Part shown: in pieces, positions 32,529-45,519 of the stretch
How positions within the stretch are numbered: the stretch's first letter is position 1
How the letters are laid out: each line of letters starts with the position of its first letter
Origin: Amphiura filiformis
Taxonomy: Eukaryota; Echinodermata; Ophiuroidea; Amphilepidida; Amphiuridae
NCBI RefSeq assembly: GCF_039555335.1
Contig: NC_092636.1
Coordinates: forward strand, 59,337,991 to 59,401,990
Reading direction: 5' to 3'
DNA: 64,000 bases
The notes under the pieces: model-generated
What the model saw: the letters and a program-made list of their open reading frames with translations, nothing else
Told to the model about the DNA's origin: nothing
The model's database searches: none
Program-made: the position numbers and the translations under genes

Positions 32529-33329
32529 CCCGCTATCTCTAAGGTCCGCTATCTCTAAGGTTCGCTATCTCTAAGGTTCGCTATCACTAACGTGTAAAGT
32601 CTATGGAGATCAGAATCCCGCTATCTCTAATAGAGAAAAGGTTCGCTATACCTAAAAAAAGGGCCGCTACTTCTAAGGTTCGATATCACTAATTTAGAAT
32701 AAGGTTCGCTAGTTCTAAGGTTCGATATCACTAATTTTAAATAAGGTTCGCTATCACTAATTTAAAATAAGGTTCGCTATCACTAATTTTGAATAAGGTC
32801 CGCTATCACTAATTTATTGAAGGTTCGCTATCTCTAAGGTTCGTTATCACTAATTCCAATAAAGGTCCGCTATACCTAAGGTTCGCTATCACTAATTTTG
32901 TTTAAGGTTCGCTATCCCTAATTAATTAAGGTTCGCTATCTCTAAGGTTCGTTATCACTAATTTCGATTAAGGTTCGCTATGCCTAAGGTTCGTTATCAC
33001 TAATCTTAAATAAGGTCCACTATCTCTAATTTTAAATAAGGTCCGCTATCTCTAATTTCAAATAAGGTCCGCTATTTCTAATTTTAAATAAGGACCGCTA
33101 TAGCAAACCTTATTTGAAATTAGAGATAGCGAACCTTATTTAAAATTAGAGATAGCGAACCTTATTTGAAATTAGTGATAGCGAACCTTAGAGATAGCGA
33201 ACCTTCAATAAATTAGTGATAGCGGACCTTATTTAAAATTAGAGATAGCGAACCTTATTTAAAATTAGTGATATCGAACCTAGAAATACTGAACCTTAGA
33301 GATAGCAAACCTTAGAGATAGCGAACCGT
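32529..33329. repeat. Inverted minisatellite GGTTCGCTATCTCTAA
   Basis: More than 20 units of 18-26 bp (AAGGTTCGCTATCTCTAA, or CACTAATTTTAAAT variants) run forward to about 33100. They flip at AAGGACCGCTATAGC and continue as the reverse complement (TTAGAGATAGCGAACCTT) to 33329. Arms are unequal, about 570 and 230 bases. No reading frame. Confidence 0.95.
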
Positions 33330-33489
33330 AACCACCCAGCCCACCCCACTTGACATGGCCAAAGAGCCTCCCAGGCCTAAGGTTGACCCGTCTTCAAGAA
33401 TACGACCTCAGAGTTTTCAATGGAAAATTCCATACAGCTGTGTTTTCCATGGCCTGCTCTATTGCATATGATACACACATGCTGATATC

Positions 33490-33776
33490 GACAGCGAACG
33501 AACTTGCACCCGCTGGGCCTGTTGAAATCAAAACAAATCTTTGCCGGGGGTCCACTCTTGCAGTAGATGGGGCACTTGGGGTTCTTTTTAGACGGTATTG
33601 GGAGCCTCCGTGAGGGTAATTTGTGGAGTTTCCTGGGCCTGATTGAGTGGGATTTTTGAACCCAGAGAACCCATTAAATGGGGTCGGATTTGACATGAAC
33701 ATTACTGCAAGAGTGGACCCCCGGCAAAGATTTGTTTTGATTTCAACAGGCCCAGCGGGTGCAAGTTCGTTCGCTC
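33490..33776. repeat. 73-bp inverted repeat within the TIR element
   Basis: GCGAACGAACTTGCACCCGC..TGGGCCTGTTGAAATC.. to ACTCTTGCAGTA (33491-33563) is mirrored almost perfectly at 33704-33776. Confidence 0.9.
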
Positions 33777-33884
33777 ATGAAGATATCACACCACTCCACG
33801 CCATACATAAATTCTGCCAGTCACATTTCCCCAATATGAAATTTTTTTAAAGTAAAATTTCAATTTTAATTTTACTTCATTAAA

Positions 33885-33985
33885 GTTTGGCGGAGGCGGG
33901 GTTCGAACTCACGGCGGCGGCGGACTGCTTTGGATACACTATGAACCCAGCGCCTTAGACCACTCGGCCATTTGTCTTCTTGGAA
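33885..33985 (-). repeat. tRNA-Leu-like pseudogene or SINE head
   Basis: On the minus strand TGGCCGAGTGGTCTAAGGCG (A box/D arm as in Leu/Ser tRNAs) is followed by GAGTTCGAACCCCGCC (B box/T arm). The acceptor halves do not pair and the anticodon arm is poor, so this is a tRNA-derived relic rather than a tRNA gene. Confidence 0.6.
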
Positions 33986-35444
33986 TTCATTTGAAACTTA
34001 TTTGAAGGTATAATCGCAACTTCAACATAGGCCTACCACGTGACAAGCAAAGGCAGAAAACGTACCATATTTTGGAATTTTATTTGCCTAAAAACATTTA
34101 AGTGTATTATTAGCGCTCAATTAAGTTAACTGCGTGTTTTATACAAAAAAAATCCAATAATAAACAGTGATAACTGGGCGTCTGTATGGACAATACATTA
34201 TATCGATTTTGACACGTGCTTGTGTCTCAGTACATTTCCATGGTCAGTAAAATACTATAGAGGAAAACCTACCATTTTCTTGTATCACGTTCGATGTTTT
34301 TATCAATTACATAAAAATTCCATTTTAGACCCCAAATGTTTTTTCAGGAAATAAAAGATTAGATTACCATAAAAACGAAACAGTAATCTTTTGCCGGGTC
34401 TAATGTAATATTCACATAAGATTTTCAACGTTTTTTCTATCCTTATTTTTGCTCAATTAAAAAAATATTTTGGCGTATATAAAATTGAAATAAAATTCTC
34501 TGCTTCTTAAACGACATCAAATGTGCCACAATTGGGTATCACGAATCGTTATATATGATGTGCAGTTAATATTCATATTTTCTTTTATGCAGAGGATGCT
34601 TCAGTTTTGACAGGAAAAATATTTTCTTGAAAACCCTCTCACTCGGTTATTTTAAAAGGTAACCACGCTTCCCTAGAATGTGCAATAAATTAGCATTAAA
34701 ATTTTTCTTATTCTAACAGCAAGCGTTTCTAGAATGTATTTTGGCGAAATGTGGTGTGTGAAGATATCAACAAGGATTCTCGAGTACTAATATACTATAG
34801 GATAAGCCACTCGTTTGCGCAAATGAAGTCAGTCATTCAGCCTATGCGCGATAATGCATGTGATGGCATAGTACCCCTGTACGTGTAGGAGTGTATTACC
34901 TGTGGAAGAGATGATGCAATGTTTACGTCATCGTTTCAAAAAAAATTAAATGGCGAAAAAACGGCGAACATTTGGTCGAATCTTTCCATTACTATCATAT
35001 CGTGAAAAACCAAATAGCTGAGGAGTTAGCTCAATATGCTAGGAAAATATTCTCTTCGATGACCCCATGACGAGACTGGCTAAATAAGCTGTATTTTTGC
35101 TGGAAAGGGTCCGAATAATTGGCAGTCGATGGGCGCCATCTTGGACAAATTTAGGGTACCAAACTACCCAAAAACTGTCAATCAACATAATTTAGGGTAC
35201 CAAACTACCAAAACTGTCAATCAATTACTTTGGTACCGAGTTTGGTACCAAACTCCTTAGCAACCGTCACTCAAACTGCCGATATGTCAATCAAACTGCC
35301 GTAAAGTGACTTCACTTTTTGTACAGGGATTGAATACGAGTGTCACGGCCCTGATATCAACGTGACGTGACGTGACGCGACGTGACGCGACGTGACGTGA
35401 CGTGACGTGACGCGACGCGTGTGTTAGTCAAAAGCCAATCTCGT

Positions 35445-36785
35445 CATGTTCAGTTCGCCGTGTATTCGATGCGGGATTCGATGTCCGTGGCAATATTAGT
35501 GTCCTTAGTCCATCTTATTATTTGCTTCTCTGATACAAGATGAATTGAAAACCTATTGCAAACTTGTCAAAGCACGTCGGTAAACGAGGCAAATAATGCG
35601 ATTGATTTTGCACAACTATCGTGTGTATTGCATTTTGTGTGTGTGAATGTCTCACTGGGCGCAGCCATGTTTGTGATCGAGGTCAGAGGTGAAATCTGTC
35701 AATCAAACTACTTTGCGATATTTTAGGGAAATATTTTGCCGAAGGCATTGAGGTGGTGTGGTGTCTATGGCAGGAATCGCCATGGTAGGTTAAATCCACA
35801 GCCACGATTAGCCATTTGGTTCAAACCTTTAAAGCTCTTTTAAACTAATAATTAGTCGAGGGACATAACTAAGGCTACTCACAATAGCCGGGTAATCGAT
35901 CTTGGTTGTGCGTGATTAAGCTTGTATACCCCATTGAGGTCAATGGTCATCGACTTTTATACTGCCTACAGTGAGTGCAGCTGTACTACACGCTGCACGC
36001 TGTAGTCCATAACAGGACCAACGCAATATAAAATGGTCAAATTTTGAGTTCAAAGCGCACGGCCAATTTTCAAAGCGCATTCTAGCGACTATCATATCTG
36101 TTCAACACGTATTTCCAAGTTTATGAGACCAAATCTGGTTTATTAAAAAAAAATCATGACGGGAGATATTCATCATTTTCTAACCCGGTATCAGAAGATT
36201 TTCGTCTGATATCAAAATCGTGCATAGCAATTCACGTGTATCGATCCCGTGTATTCATTTTAGTGTCCCTTCTGCACCAAATAATTATTAGCCAGGCGGT
36301 GTCGGTGTGCAACGTTCATTCTTTTGTAGTAACATATAGGCCTCAGTATTACATGCATGATTTCTTGCCGTATCCAAGCTCAAATTATAACAGTTGGCAA
36401 GTGTCATTAGTATCCAAACAACTGATTTTATTTCATTATCACATTTCGTCGGATTCGTGTATAGGCCCTACTAATTTTCACCATCATCACATATCGTCGG
36501 GAGTTTTGGTGACAGTCCGACCTATGATAAGACCAATAGTCCTCAAATACTACAATTATTCAATTTATTGTATCAGAAATGACTTTTGAAAATCGAAAAT
36601 TCACATTTTGATCTATATTTTTTTTAATCTAAAATTTAAAAAAAATGAGAAAATGAGAAAATTTGATACATCATGACAAGCGCGGTAAGGCGTAAGCTAG
36701 ACTAGAGGATTTGAAAATCCAAGACCCACCCCCTCCACGAGGAGTATCATCTTGAGGAGATCTTGCATGCATCATGTTCGCATGT
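35445..36785. other. Intergenic, nothing recognised
   Basis: No element ends and no exons that could be joined. The 117-codon frame at 36236 lacks coding character. Confidence 0.4.
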
Positions 36786-38089
36786 TGGCTATACTATTGT
36801 CTGTCCAATTAACTTAGACACCCAGTTTTTGTTACTTATTTGAAAAAATATCCACTTTCAAAGAAAGTCATGAAAGAAAAGTGTTAACATTCGTCGAGAC
36901 CTAGCGGGATTTGTGTGTTTCCAAAGCATTGAGTGAGAGTTTACCAGAAATTCTATTGAAATTGGAAGGTTTTTCTCAACACTTTCAAAATAATCCGGTA
37001 GAAGTTGGGTACCACTATTTTGGAAGGTCTCATTATACAGATTTGTAGGTATTGTGATTTTGGATAGTGAATGGATGAATAGTAAGTAGGCCTACATTAA
37101 TTATACTCCTCACCAAAAACATTTTATAAAAATGAAAAATATAATTCAGTTCATAAAATGCAGACAGTGTTTCTTATTGGTATATTTATTCTTAGTGTAT
37201 TAACGCAGTGATCCCAGTTGTCCCTCAACCAATTACAACAATTCGGCGCGGTATTTGAATCTTGTTCTGTGCATGCTTTTGGCTTGGCCCAATTCCAAGA
37301 AAATATAAATTGTATGCCCTATGAATGTTCTGATGTTATTGGTGAGGAGTATAATTCACAATACACTCCAGACGCATAGAGCGTGTTTATAGTGGTGTAC
37401 GGTATTTATACGGTATCTTTATACGCATATGGGATTAGGCTGGAATGTGACATATCCGTTGTCTCGGCTGTTTATAGTGGCGACCAATAGCGCTATTCTG
37501 AATCCGAGGTGGTTGAACTCAGCGTGTTCGAGGTCACCGCAATGCAATGTGGGAGATACAAATATGGTGCCAGTTTCAAATAGTGTGCCGTCGAAACGAT
37601 ACCGGCCTACTTTTTAACATTATTGCTACAGTAGGGGAGAGCGGGGAGTGTTCGCCCTAGGGGCAGGTTCGCCCACCCCTTGTTTCTCAGCACTACGGCT
37701 ATCAGGGAATTTGGTGATGGCAAAATTAGGTGACATAGGTCATTATAAACTTCTCATATTAGCTATGCGACATATAGGGACGTGTTCATCGAACTGCAGC
37801 CAAAACAAAAAAATTACACCAAAACGTAATTTTGTCTTGCATTCATAGGGCCTGCACTTTGGCTCGACATTTGAAAGGGGTGTGAATTCATTTTTGGATA
37901 CGCCCCTATTATAATTAGGTAATACTCGAACACATTCCCTATGTATATACATGTACCACATGTAGTAAATCTGTCTGCTTTATCTGTATTGTGCCTTTCT
38001 TAAGCAAATAGTTAAACACGATTTCATCAAACATTATAACAATAGCTCTTTTACAGTGTGCAATCATCCCGGGCAATAATTGGGCAATA

Positions 38090-38310
38090 ATAGAGGATGT
38101 GCGTGAAATTATTGATTAGCTCCATACAAAGGATTTGAACCGGTGTCCTTCACCGTAATCATGGCGCAATGCAGTGCATTCAATCAAACGTTGTCGTCAA
38201 CCTATTTGATCCTATAGTGCATTTGTTATGTGTGTGAGACGAGCTGTCGCGGTAGATTGCAATAGCTTGTAATCATGCTTTTGTTGAATGAATTTGAGTA
38301 CTCCGCCATA
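38090..38310 (-). repeat. tRNA-derived SINE-like repeat, copy 1
   Basis: The minus strand contains GGTTCAAATCC (B box) in GACACCGGTTCAAATCCTTT. The block from GTGAAATTATTGATT to GCTTTTGTTGAATG is repeated in the same orientation at 45520-45730 and partly at 44010-44110. Confidence 0.65.
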
Positions 38311-38337
38311 TTTACGGTATGAACGTCATAATCAATG

Positions 38338-38480
38338 AGCGTGTTTATAGTGAGCCAGATTATGCGGTATTTATGTGTGGCAGTCTATATTTGTTTATGT
38401 TTTACTAACCATTGCAAATCTAGACTACGCGGTAGTTTAGCTAAATAACGGAAAGATTGTCTCACTATAAACACGCTCTA
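38338..38480. mobile_element. 143-bp MITE, GAGCGTGTTTATAGTGAG ends
   Basis: GAGCGTGTTTATAGTGAG and CTCACTATAAACACGCTC delimit it. Related termini and CTGTTTATAGTGGCGACCAA blocks occur at 37378-37510 and 45275-45475. Confidence 0.75.
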
Positions 38481-39139
38481 GGTGATTATTTGCATTGGAT
38501 GTCTTGAATACGCTGGCGAAGTTGTGTAATAATCGGATTAATGCTATAAAAGTAGGTGAATACAAGTTTTGAATATATCGCGTTGCAAAGCCCCATTCAG
38601 TGATCCCAGCGAAAGTGAAAAAAAATCAAATTGTTACTTTTATAAAATTTTTAATGAAAAAATGGCAAAAACCCAAGAAAACGGCAGTATCGACGAAGTT
38701 GAAGCCCCATTCAAATAGGCCTACATGTAGCTAATTTATATATACTGTCAGTATATAAATTAAATCAGTTCAATTCACGCCGAGTGTCCTTGACAGGTTT
38801 GACTCTGCTTCAGCGGTCATGAAAGAATTCAAAAGATAACCTCTGTCCCAACAATCCCAAGCAATTGTCTGAAACTGCTCTTCGGATGATGATAGTCATA
38901 TAATGATCAAAAGATTATTACTGACTATATCATTGTACAAAATCTGAATTTTGATGATTTTTACGATCGTCCAGATGAAAAAATCACTGAATGGGCCGTT
39001 AGTTCCCTCCACTCCTTACCCTGGCAATATGAATCAAAGAAAAATAAAGAAAAAATTAAATAAAACAAGAAAAAAGAAAAGAAAAAGAAACAATAAAAGA
39101 AAAACAAATATGAAAAGTTCGAACAATATTTGGTTTATA

Positions 39140-39245
39140 AAATTAATGTGACCGTGATGAGGCTCGAACTCACCACCTTCCGATTTAAAGTTCGAAGCGC
39201 TCGTGTACCAAATTCTGACGCCTTACCAAGTGAGCTGTGCTCCTG
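39140..39245 (-). repeat. tRNA-like sequence
   Basis: Minus strand: AGCTCACTTGGTAAGGCGTC (A box) then GAGTTCGAGCCTCATC (B box), with an insertion between. No paired acceptor stem, so a tRNA relic. Confidence 0.5.
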
Positions 39246-40379
39246 AGATACGAAATAAAAATAAAATAATACACTGTATACCTGCTTGTGTCGGTAATTG
39301 ATTTGCTCAAATTCCATAATGGTACAGTGCAACAGAGCAAAATGCCCAAAATTTAAAAGCTATATAATTTATGAACAATATACACTACACATAAAAATAC
39401 TAATACAAGGGAATTTCAACATAAGAATCCAAACAATTAAGTACCAACATGCACAGCTTTGTCCTTATATCACATTTGGGTTTTTAACAAAATGTTATCA
39501 AACCTCTACTGTGATTGGCAGCTGCACAAGGCATCTCTTTGATAGCTGATAATGGCCATCCATTCAGCAAGTGGCTACTAACTGACCTTGACAGGCTTGA
39601 ATGAGCACTGTCATCTGTTACAAAACCATCACACTCTAGGACCTGGTCGCCTATATTACAGTACGACAGCAACTTAGCTCACTTCCGGTAATTTTTACCG
39701 GCGTGACCTCTGCTGTTACGTAACGTAATGTTGAAAATCAGGTGGCAAATACAGTTTTGCAGAAAACATCAAAAAATGGAACACACGAGTCGTTTCTCCC
39801 TTCATTTCCACATTGAGCCCATAGATAAGATATGAAACATGAGTATAAGGCAAACAGTAACGTGTAAAAGTCCAATTATTGTGGAGAAAATGAATGTTTA
39901 TTGTGCGCGAAGTAGCCTAAAAATGAGAAAAAATGCATGTCACGATCACCAAAATGGTTATATCTGCAACTATGAACCAACGCCGGTCGTATGCTTTTCT
40001 GTAATGATAGATATTAACTTACTTGAGCTTATATTAAATTTTCAGCGAAAATGATTGGTGGAACAATCGAGTCGTAGGTTGGAAAGTTGCTTTCAAAAGG
40101 GCTTCTCCTCGCAATCGTGCGTGACCATTAGTGACCAGTGTCACCAGGAAAATTAACAGCCGGCCTTGTCCATATATATCGATTAATAATTGTCAGGATC
40201 GTCCAGTTGACTACAGTGATATTATTTATTCACACAAAATACTGCCCTGTCTTACAAAATATCGAAGTCAATATCAAACGTAATTTCAAGTCATTTGACT
40301 GAACTTACAAATAGTTTATAAAAGATTATTGTTGAACGAGACACTGAATTAGAAATAACATTGCAAAAGGTACGAGAAT

Positions 40380-40465
40380 AAGTATGAAGGTCGTGATGGT
40401 CTTGTGTCTAAGGTCGTGCCTGGAGTTCAAGAGGTTGGAAGTTCGAACCCTACCATAGCTGTTTT
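40380..40465 (+). repeat. tRNA-like sequence, left arm
   Basis: GGTCGTGATGGTCTTGTGTC then GGAAGTTCGAACCCTACC. It is the mirror partner of the sequence at 40858-40935. Stem pairing is incomplete, so not a functional tRNA. Confidence 0.5.
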
Positions 40466-40857
40466 TTTGTTTTTTAGTTTTTTTTGAAAATATTTATGAT
40501 ATTAGTAAACAAAGGGTTTCTGATCATTTGAAGCAGAAATAATGAGGTAAAATGAAAGAAAGCATTTTTTTTTATCTTGACCGCCGTGTGGTGTTCTATT
40601 GAAGATAATCAAAGTTACTCTAGACAACGAAACGTAGGGTGTAAGAACGGTGTAAAAATTACAAATAATATTATACCAAAATATCAGGTTTGAAATTCGT
40701 AAATTATGGCTGACGCTCATTTTTTAATATGTAGGCCTATACATAAAGAAAAACATAGCAAACGTGTTGCATAGAAATATTTTCAAATGATCATAATACT
40801 GACGGGCCTACACACATACACCCTAGGCCTAACAGAACAAGAGAAAAAAAAATCGAA

Positions 40858-40935
40858 ATGCTGTAGGATTCGAACCTTCAACCTCTCGCACTTCAAACCA
40901 CGGCGTCAACCACTAGACCATCACAACCTGCTATA
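40858..40935 (-). repeat. tRNA-like sequence, right arm
   Basis: Minus strand: GTGATGGTCTAGTGGTTGAC (good A box) and GAAGGTTCGAATCCTACAGC (good B box). Better preserved than the left-arm copy but the anticodon arm does not fold cleanly. Confidence 0.55.
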
Positions 40936-41839
40936 CCATACTCGTATCTTTTTACAATCTTATTTCTCATTCAGGGACTCGATCAACAATAATATTTTTA
41001 AAACTGCTTTTAAGTTCAGTCAAATGAGGTGATACTACTTTTTATATTGACTTCAATATTTTGTAAGTCAATGCAGCATTTTGCCTGAATAAATAAATAT
41101 CACTGGAGTCAACTGGACGATTCTGACGATTATTATTCGATATAATGACAAGGCCGGCTGCTATTTTGCTATAGTGACACTTGTCACTAACGGGTCACGC
41201 AAGATTGCGACACGGGGCTGTTTTGAGAGTAACTTTCCAACCTACGACTCGATTGTTCCACCAATCATTTTCGCTGAAAATTTAATACAAGCTAACGTTA
41301 GTTAATATCTATCATTAGAGAAAAGCATACGACCGGCGTTTACTCACTGTTGTAGATATAAGCAGTTTGGTGATCGTGACATGCAATTTTTCTCATTTTA
41401 CCGGCCACTTTGGACATGTTCAAGCTTCTTTATTTTCAATATTATTCAACTTTTACTCGTTTTTTGTTCTTTGCACAAATGTTTGGTATCTTATCCGTGA
41501 TCATGGTACGCAATTTAAGCAAAAAACGACCCGTGTCTCCCATTTCTGGAGCTATTTCGCTAAAACATGTTTGCCGGTCAAATTTTCAACATTTAGTTAC
41601 GTAACCCGTGTTCACCAACCCGTAAAATTTTTCTATCGAACAAAAGAGGTCACGAAGTTGCCGTCGTACTGTTAATTACTAGTCAACATTTGCATAGGAA
41701 CCGCATAGTCGGAGGCAAGGTTCATTATTGATTGGAGATTATATACGTATTTATTACTAATAGACAAGTAATATATATATATCGTGTGTTTGCGATTTAT
41801 TCCGTAATCAATAAGTATGATGAACAAACGCATTTCTGG

Positions 41840-41915
41840 CAGAAGCGCTCACAGCGTAGTGGTATTCGATCTCGACTGTTAAATAAAAGGTTGTGGGTTC
41901 GAACCCTGGTAGAAT
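41840..41915 (+). repeat. tRNA-like sequence
   Basis: AGCGCTCACAGCGTAGTGGT then TGTGGGTTCGAACCCTGG. The B-box/T-arm region is good, the rest degenerate. Confidence 0.45.
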
Positions 41916-42023
41916 TTTAATTGGAATAAATTTGTTTTTCTTTTGTTAAGTAAGAGGTAATAATTATGGCAATAAATCCGCCGTATAAAACTGAACACAG
42001 CTCAATCCAGCCTCATATAGGCC

Positions 42024-42217
42024 TATTCGCTACTTGCACGGTTCCGCCATTATGCACTATGTGCGGGAGAGCCTCGAACTGGCAGCATACATGAATGGGA
42101 ATTGAACTAGTCATAACGTTCTGTGTAAGGTTACATAATTCTTCCTTTCATGTATGCTGCCAGTTCGAGGCTCTCCCGCACATAGTGCATAATGGCGGAA
42201 CCGTGCAAGTAGCGAAT
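42024..42217. mobile_element. Near-perfect 68-bp inverted repeat MITE
   Basis: ATTCGCTACTTGCACGGTTC..CCTCGAACTGGCAGCATACATGAA is mirrored almost base for base after a loop of about 55 bases. High identity implies recent origin. Confidence 0.9.
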
Positions 42218-42775
42218 ATCATGTAAATGTATTATGTGATGCAAATGTTGACTAGGAAAAAAAAATATCGCGACCTGGTCACTATAATGCTACAGGGAGC
42301 ACAGTACTTTGACAATGGAGTGAAAGACTATTATTATTGATTAGGCGCGGATTCTAAAAGTACAGCTCCTATGCGTGTGTAGTAAAAATTGGAATAGAAT
42401 GTTTGGAATCATGTAACTAAAATACTAAATGCATTCTGCAAAATGTGCTCTTACCAATTTATAAAGCATTTCATTAGCTTTAATTTGACATATTGTTTGA
42501 CATGTTTGGAATTATGGTAAATCATTAAATAAAATATTTATTAATTAATCAATTATGTCAATTAATAAAAAATTTAATGCAAATATGCATATTTTCTCTG
42601 ACAGAATTGTAGGATTTGACAAGAGCCATCTTTATTGTAAGTTTGATTCTTATAACATACCGGTATCGTATTGCGTCCCGTTATAGTTGCAGAAAAATAC
42701 GCGTGCAGGACACGCATACGCACCCCCCCTCCACACACACACCCAGAGGATCGTACCGCTTTACAATCGTATAAC

Positions 42776-42885
42776 ATTCATTGGCGCTAGTAGTAGTAAA
42801 TTCCAATTTTCTTTGCTTTACCTCACTTGTTCTGCTCAAAATTAAAAGGGGACATATCTGACAGTAAAAGCTTACATTTTATGGA
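42776..42885 (+). repeat. Dispersed repeat, TTCTTTGCTTTACCTCA family, copy 2
   Basis: Same block order as 12785-12895 and 63245-63345. Confidence 0.6.
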
Positions 42886-45519
42886 AATTATGTTTAAATT
42901 TGCTTAAACAGCACAAAACAGATAAAGCAGGCTAATGTACTATACATAGGCCTATACATGTATGGTATGCCAGGGACTGTTTAAGAATATATCATTAGAT
43001 TTATGATATTTACTTCGAGGACTGTTATATATCAAAAATGTGAAAAATATCAAATTTTAATAATTTGTCATAAAATTTGTATTATATCGTGAATTCCAAA
43101 CAATAAAATTTATTTGATATCAGAAAGACATTCTTCGTATTCAGAATGCGTTTTCTTTGTCTTTTTTTTTCTTTTCTTGTTTTATTTATTTTTTTCTTTA
43201 TTTTTCTTTGATTTATATTGCCAGGGTAAGGAGAGTAGGGAACTAAAGGCCCATTCAGTGATTTTTTTTTTTTCATCCCGACGATCGTAAAAATCATCAA
43301 AATTCAGATTTTGGATACTAGACTGCGGAACTCAGTCTCCAATGATAGTCAGTAATTTTTATATTTTGGACATTATTTATGACTGAGGACTGAGTTCTTA
43401 TGATCCGAGGAGCAGTTTCAGATAATTGCCTGGGATTATTGGGGCAGAGGTTATCTTTTGAATTCTTTCATGACCACTGAAGCATAGTCGAACCTGTCAA
43501 GGACACTCGGCGTGAATTGAAAGACCATGTCACTCGCCACAAAAGAATGTCAAAGGTCATAAAAGGCCTATGGCTGATTTTGTACGTTTCGTCATTGTCA
43601 TAGATGTGCTAACATAGCTTGCTAGTGTAGTGGTTCAGCCGAAAGCCGTGTGTCTAAGACAAAAAAATAATGCATTTACGTGAGTCTGTAATTTATATAC
43701 CGGTACTGACAGTATATAAATTAGTATTTGAATGGGGCTTCAACTTCGTCAATACTGTCGTTTTCCTGTTTTGTTTTTTGCCATTTGTTTTTCATTAAAA
43801 ATTTATACACGTAACAATTTGATTTTTTTTTCACTTTCGCTGGGATCACTGAATGGGACTTTGTAGCGCGGATTATTCAAAACTTGTTTTTACCTACTGC
43901 TATATAGTATTAATCCGATTATTACATAACTTTGCCAGCGTATTCAAGACATAGGTTATGTAAGGGATAAACTGTACATGGGTATAGGGTATAGAGGCCC
44001 TGCATGCTTTTATCGATTGGCTCCAAACAAAGGATTTGAACCGGTGTCCTTCACCGTAATCACGGCGCAGTCCATTCAATCAAATGTCGTCAGTGTGCGA
44101 GACGAACGATGTATAAATCTGGAAGTCACATCATCACTTATCATGCTTATTGTAAAAAGTTTGTCCAATGCATATACTGTGTGTATTGTTCCCGGGTATT
44201 GTCAATGCAGTCAAGCAAACAGGTATTATATTTTGAAAAGGCCGCTATAGTATATTCACAGGGGTGTCTTGAATGGCCAATCATATGGGACATAATCAAA
44301 TTGCAGTGACTGCTTCCTTTGTTACCACATGTCAGTCATCTTGTGATTATTGGACCATGTAAACCTGCAAAAACGAGCCAAAGTGCAGGCCCTATGCATA
44401 ATGTTGTATTATCATTGATACATAAATACAGGTGGTTTTAATGGAAATCTGTATTGGGAACATATGGGATTTGTCAAAGATTTAATGCAGTTATAAACTC
44501 ATTATTCGATTTGTGTTTTGCATACCCCGAAGAAAATGCAAAAATGTGCACAAGGGGCTCGTTCGCCCTTTTGAGGATGGGGCATGTTCGCCCTATATCT
44601 TCCCCGGGCGGACTTACCCCAACCTGGAGGGCGGACCTGCCCCATCAGCGTATTATGCAAAATATTGATAATTAAACCATTAAACAAGGTAAAACTACTG
44701 AAAACAAGTTATGTGATATCGGTATTACTCATACCACCGTTCATGTCCTAATCCATTTCTCCCCGAAGTTGTAAACATGATACGTTTAAGCTCACTTTGG
44801 ACCCCTACATTTTACCCTGACCCGACCCCTGCAACAAATTTAGTGACTCCCCAGAAGAGAATGAATGCCATGTATACTCACCACTTGCTAAATGTTTGCA
44901 TTGAATATGTTATTGTTATGCAATGTTTAAACCTTTTTTGTGATTAGGGTGAACTTACCCCACCATATGGGCGAACCTGCCCCAATATGGGGCAAGTTCG
45001 CCACTTTGCAAAACTTTTTGTTTGCTCTATCCTGTTGCTATTGTAAGGCCTATAGTTCTGGGATTGTGGCCGTATATAGCTAAGACATAGGGCTTTCACA
45101 TGAGCTAATCAGGTCATCCCTAACCTTAAAATTGACATCGCTAGACTGGTCAGAAAAAAATAGGGCGAACACTCCCCGCTCTCCCCTACCGTACCATATT
45201 TGTAGCTGATGTGTTATTACAGTGACAAATTTGAGCTCGGAGAGTTATCCACTTCCTTGAATAATGGTATCGTTAATCCTTGTCTGTTTATAGTGGCCGT
45301 ATACGGAATGAATATAGGCCTACTGCAATATCCATCGATTTCGAAGGATATCAGTTCCGTATAATATGTGCGGCAAATAGCGCTATTGGTCTGTTTATAG
45401 TGGCGACCAATACCGTATAAGATGTACTTATACGCTAAATACCGGATAATCTGGCTCACTATAAACACGCTCATAGTAACTTGCCCTATCATTTGTTATA
45501 ATGCACCAACTGACATCTT

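Larger units (their letters stand above)
31894..35436. mobile_element. 3.5-kb TIR element, 8-bp TSD, CGTGA subterminal arrays
   Basis: AATCTCGT at 31886-31893 and 35437-35444 flanks perfect termini GGCTTTTGACTAACACAC. Each end continues into a pentamer array (TCACG repeats 31914-31956; GTGACGC/CGTGA repeats 35361-35418) and a GATATC block. It encloses the inverted minisatellite, a 73-bp inverted repeat, a tRNA-like sequence and a GGTACCAAACTACC repeat near 35155-35255. No transposase was seen. The 8-bp TSD excludes Harbinger and mariner; the superfamily is not identified. Confidence 0.85.
39697..41680. repeat. Inner foldback, about 780-bp arms around the palindrome centre
   Basis: TGATTGGTGGAACAATCGAG (about 40050) with its complement at about 41243; CGACCGGCGTT with AACGCCGGTCG; GTTGACTACAG with CTGGAGTCAAC. 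Each arm ends at the centre with a tRNA-like sequence pointing inward. Confidence 0.85.
37634..45186. mobile_element. TA-flanked inverted-repeat element, 7.55 kb
   Basis: GGGGAGAGCGGGGAGTGTTC and its complement (..GAACACTCCCCGCTCTCCCC) are flanked by TA at 37632-37633 and 45187-45188. The right interior reiterates GGGCGAACCTGCCCC (44550-45005). Its ends resemble those of the element at 48391-49159. TA duplication suggests a Tc1/mariner-like or similar family; no transposase was seen. Confidence 0.65.

Noticed and set aside
33885-33985. Functional tRNA-Leu
   Set aside because: Acceptor halves do not complement each other and the anticodon loop is not clear; kept as a tRNA-derived relic.
36236-36589. 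117-codon frame with apparent signal sequence
   Set aside because: No splice signals, no conserved domain and biased composition; treated as chance.
40858-40935. Functional tRNA gene
   Set aside because: A and B boxes are good but acceptor and anticodon stems do not pair.
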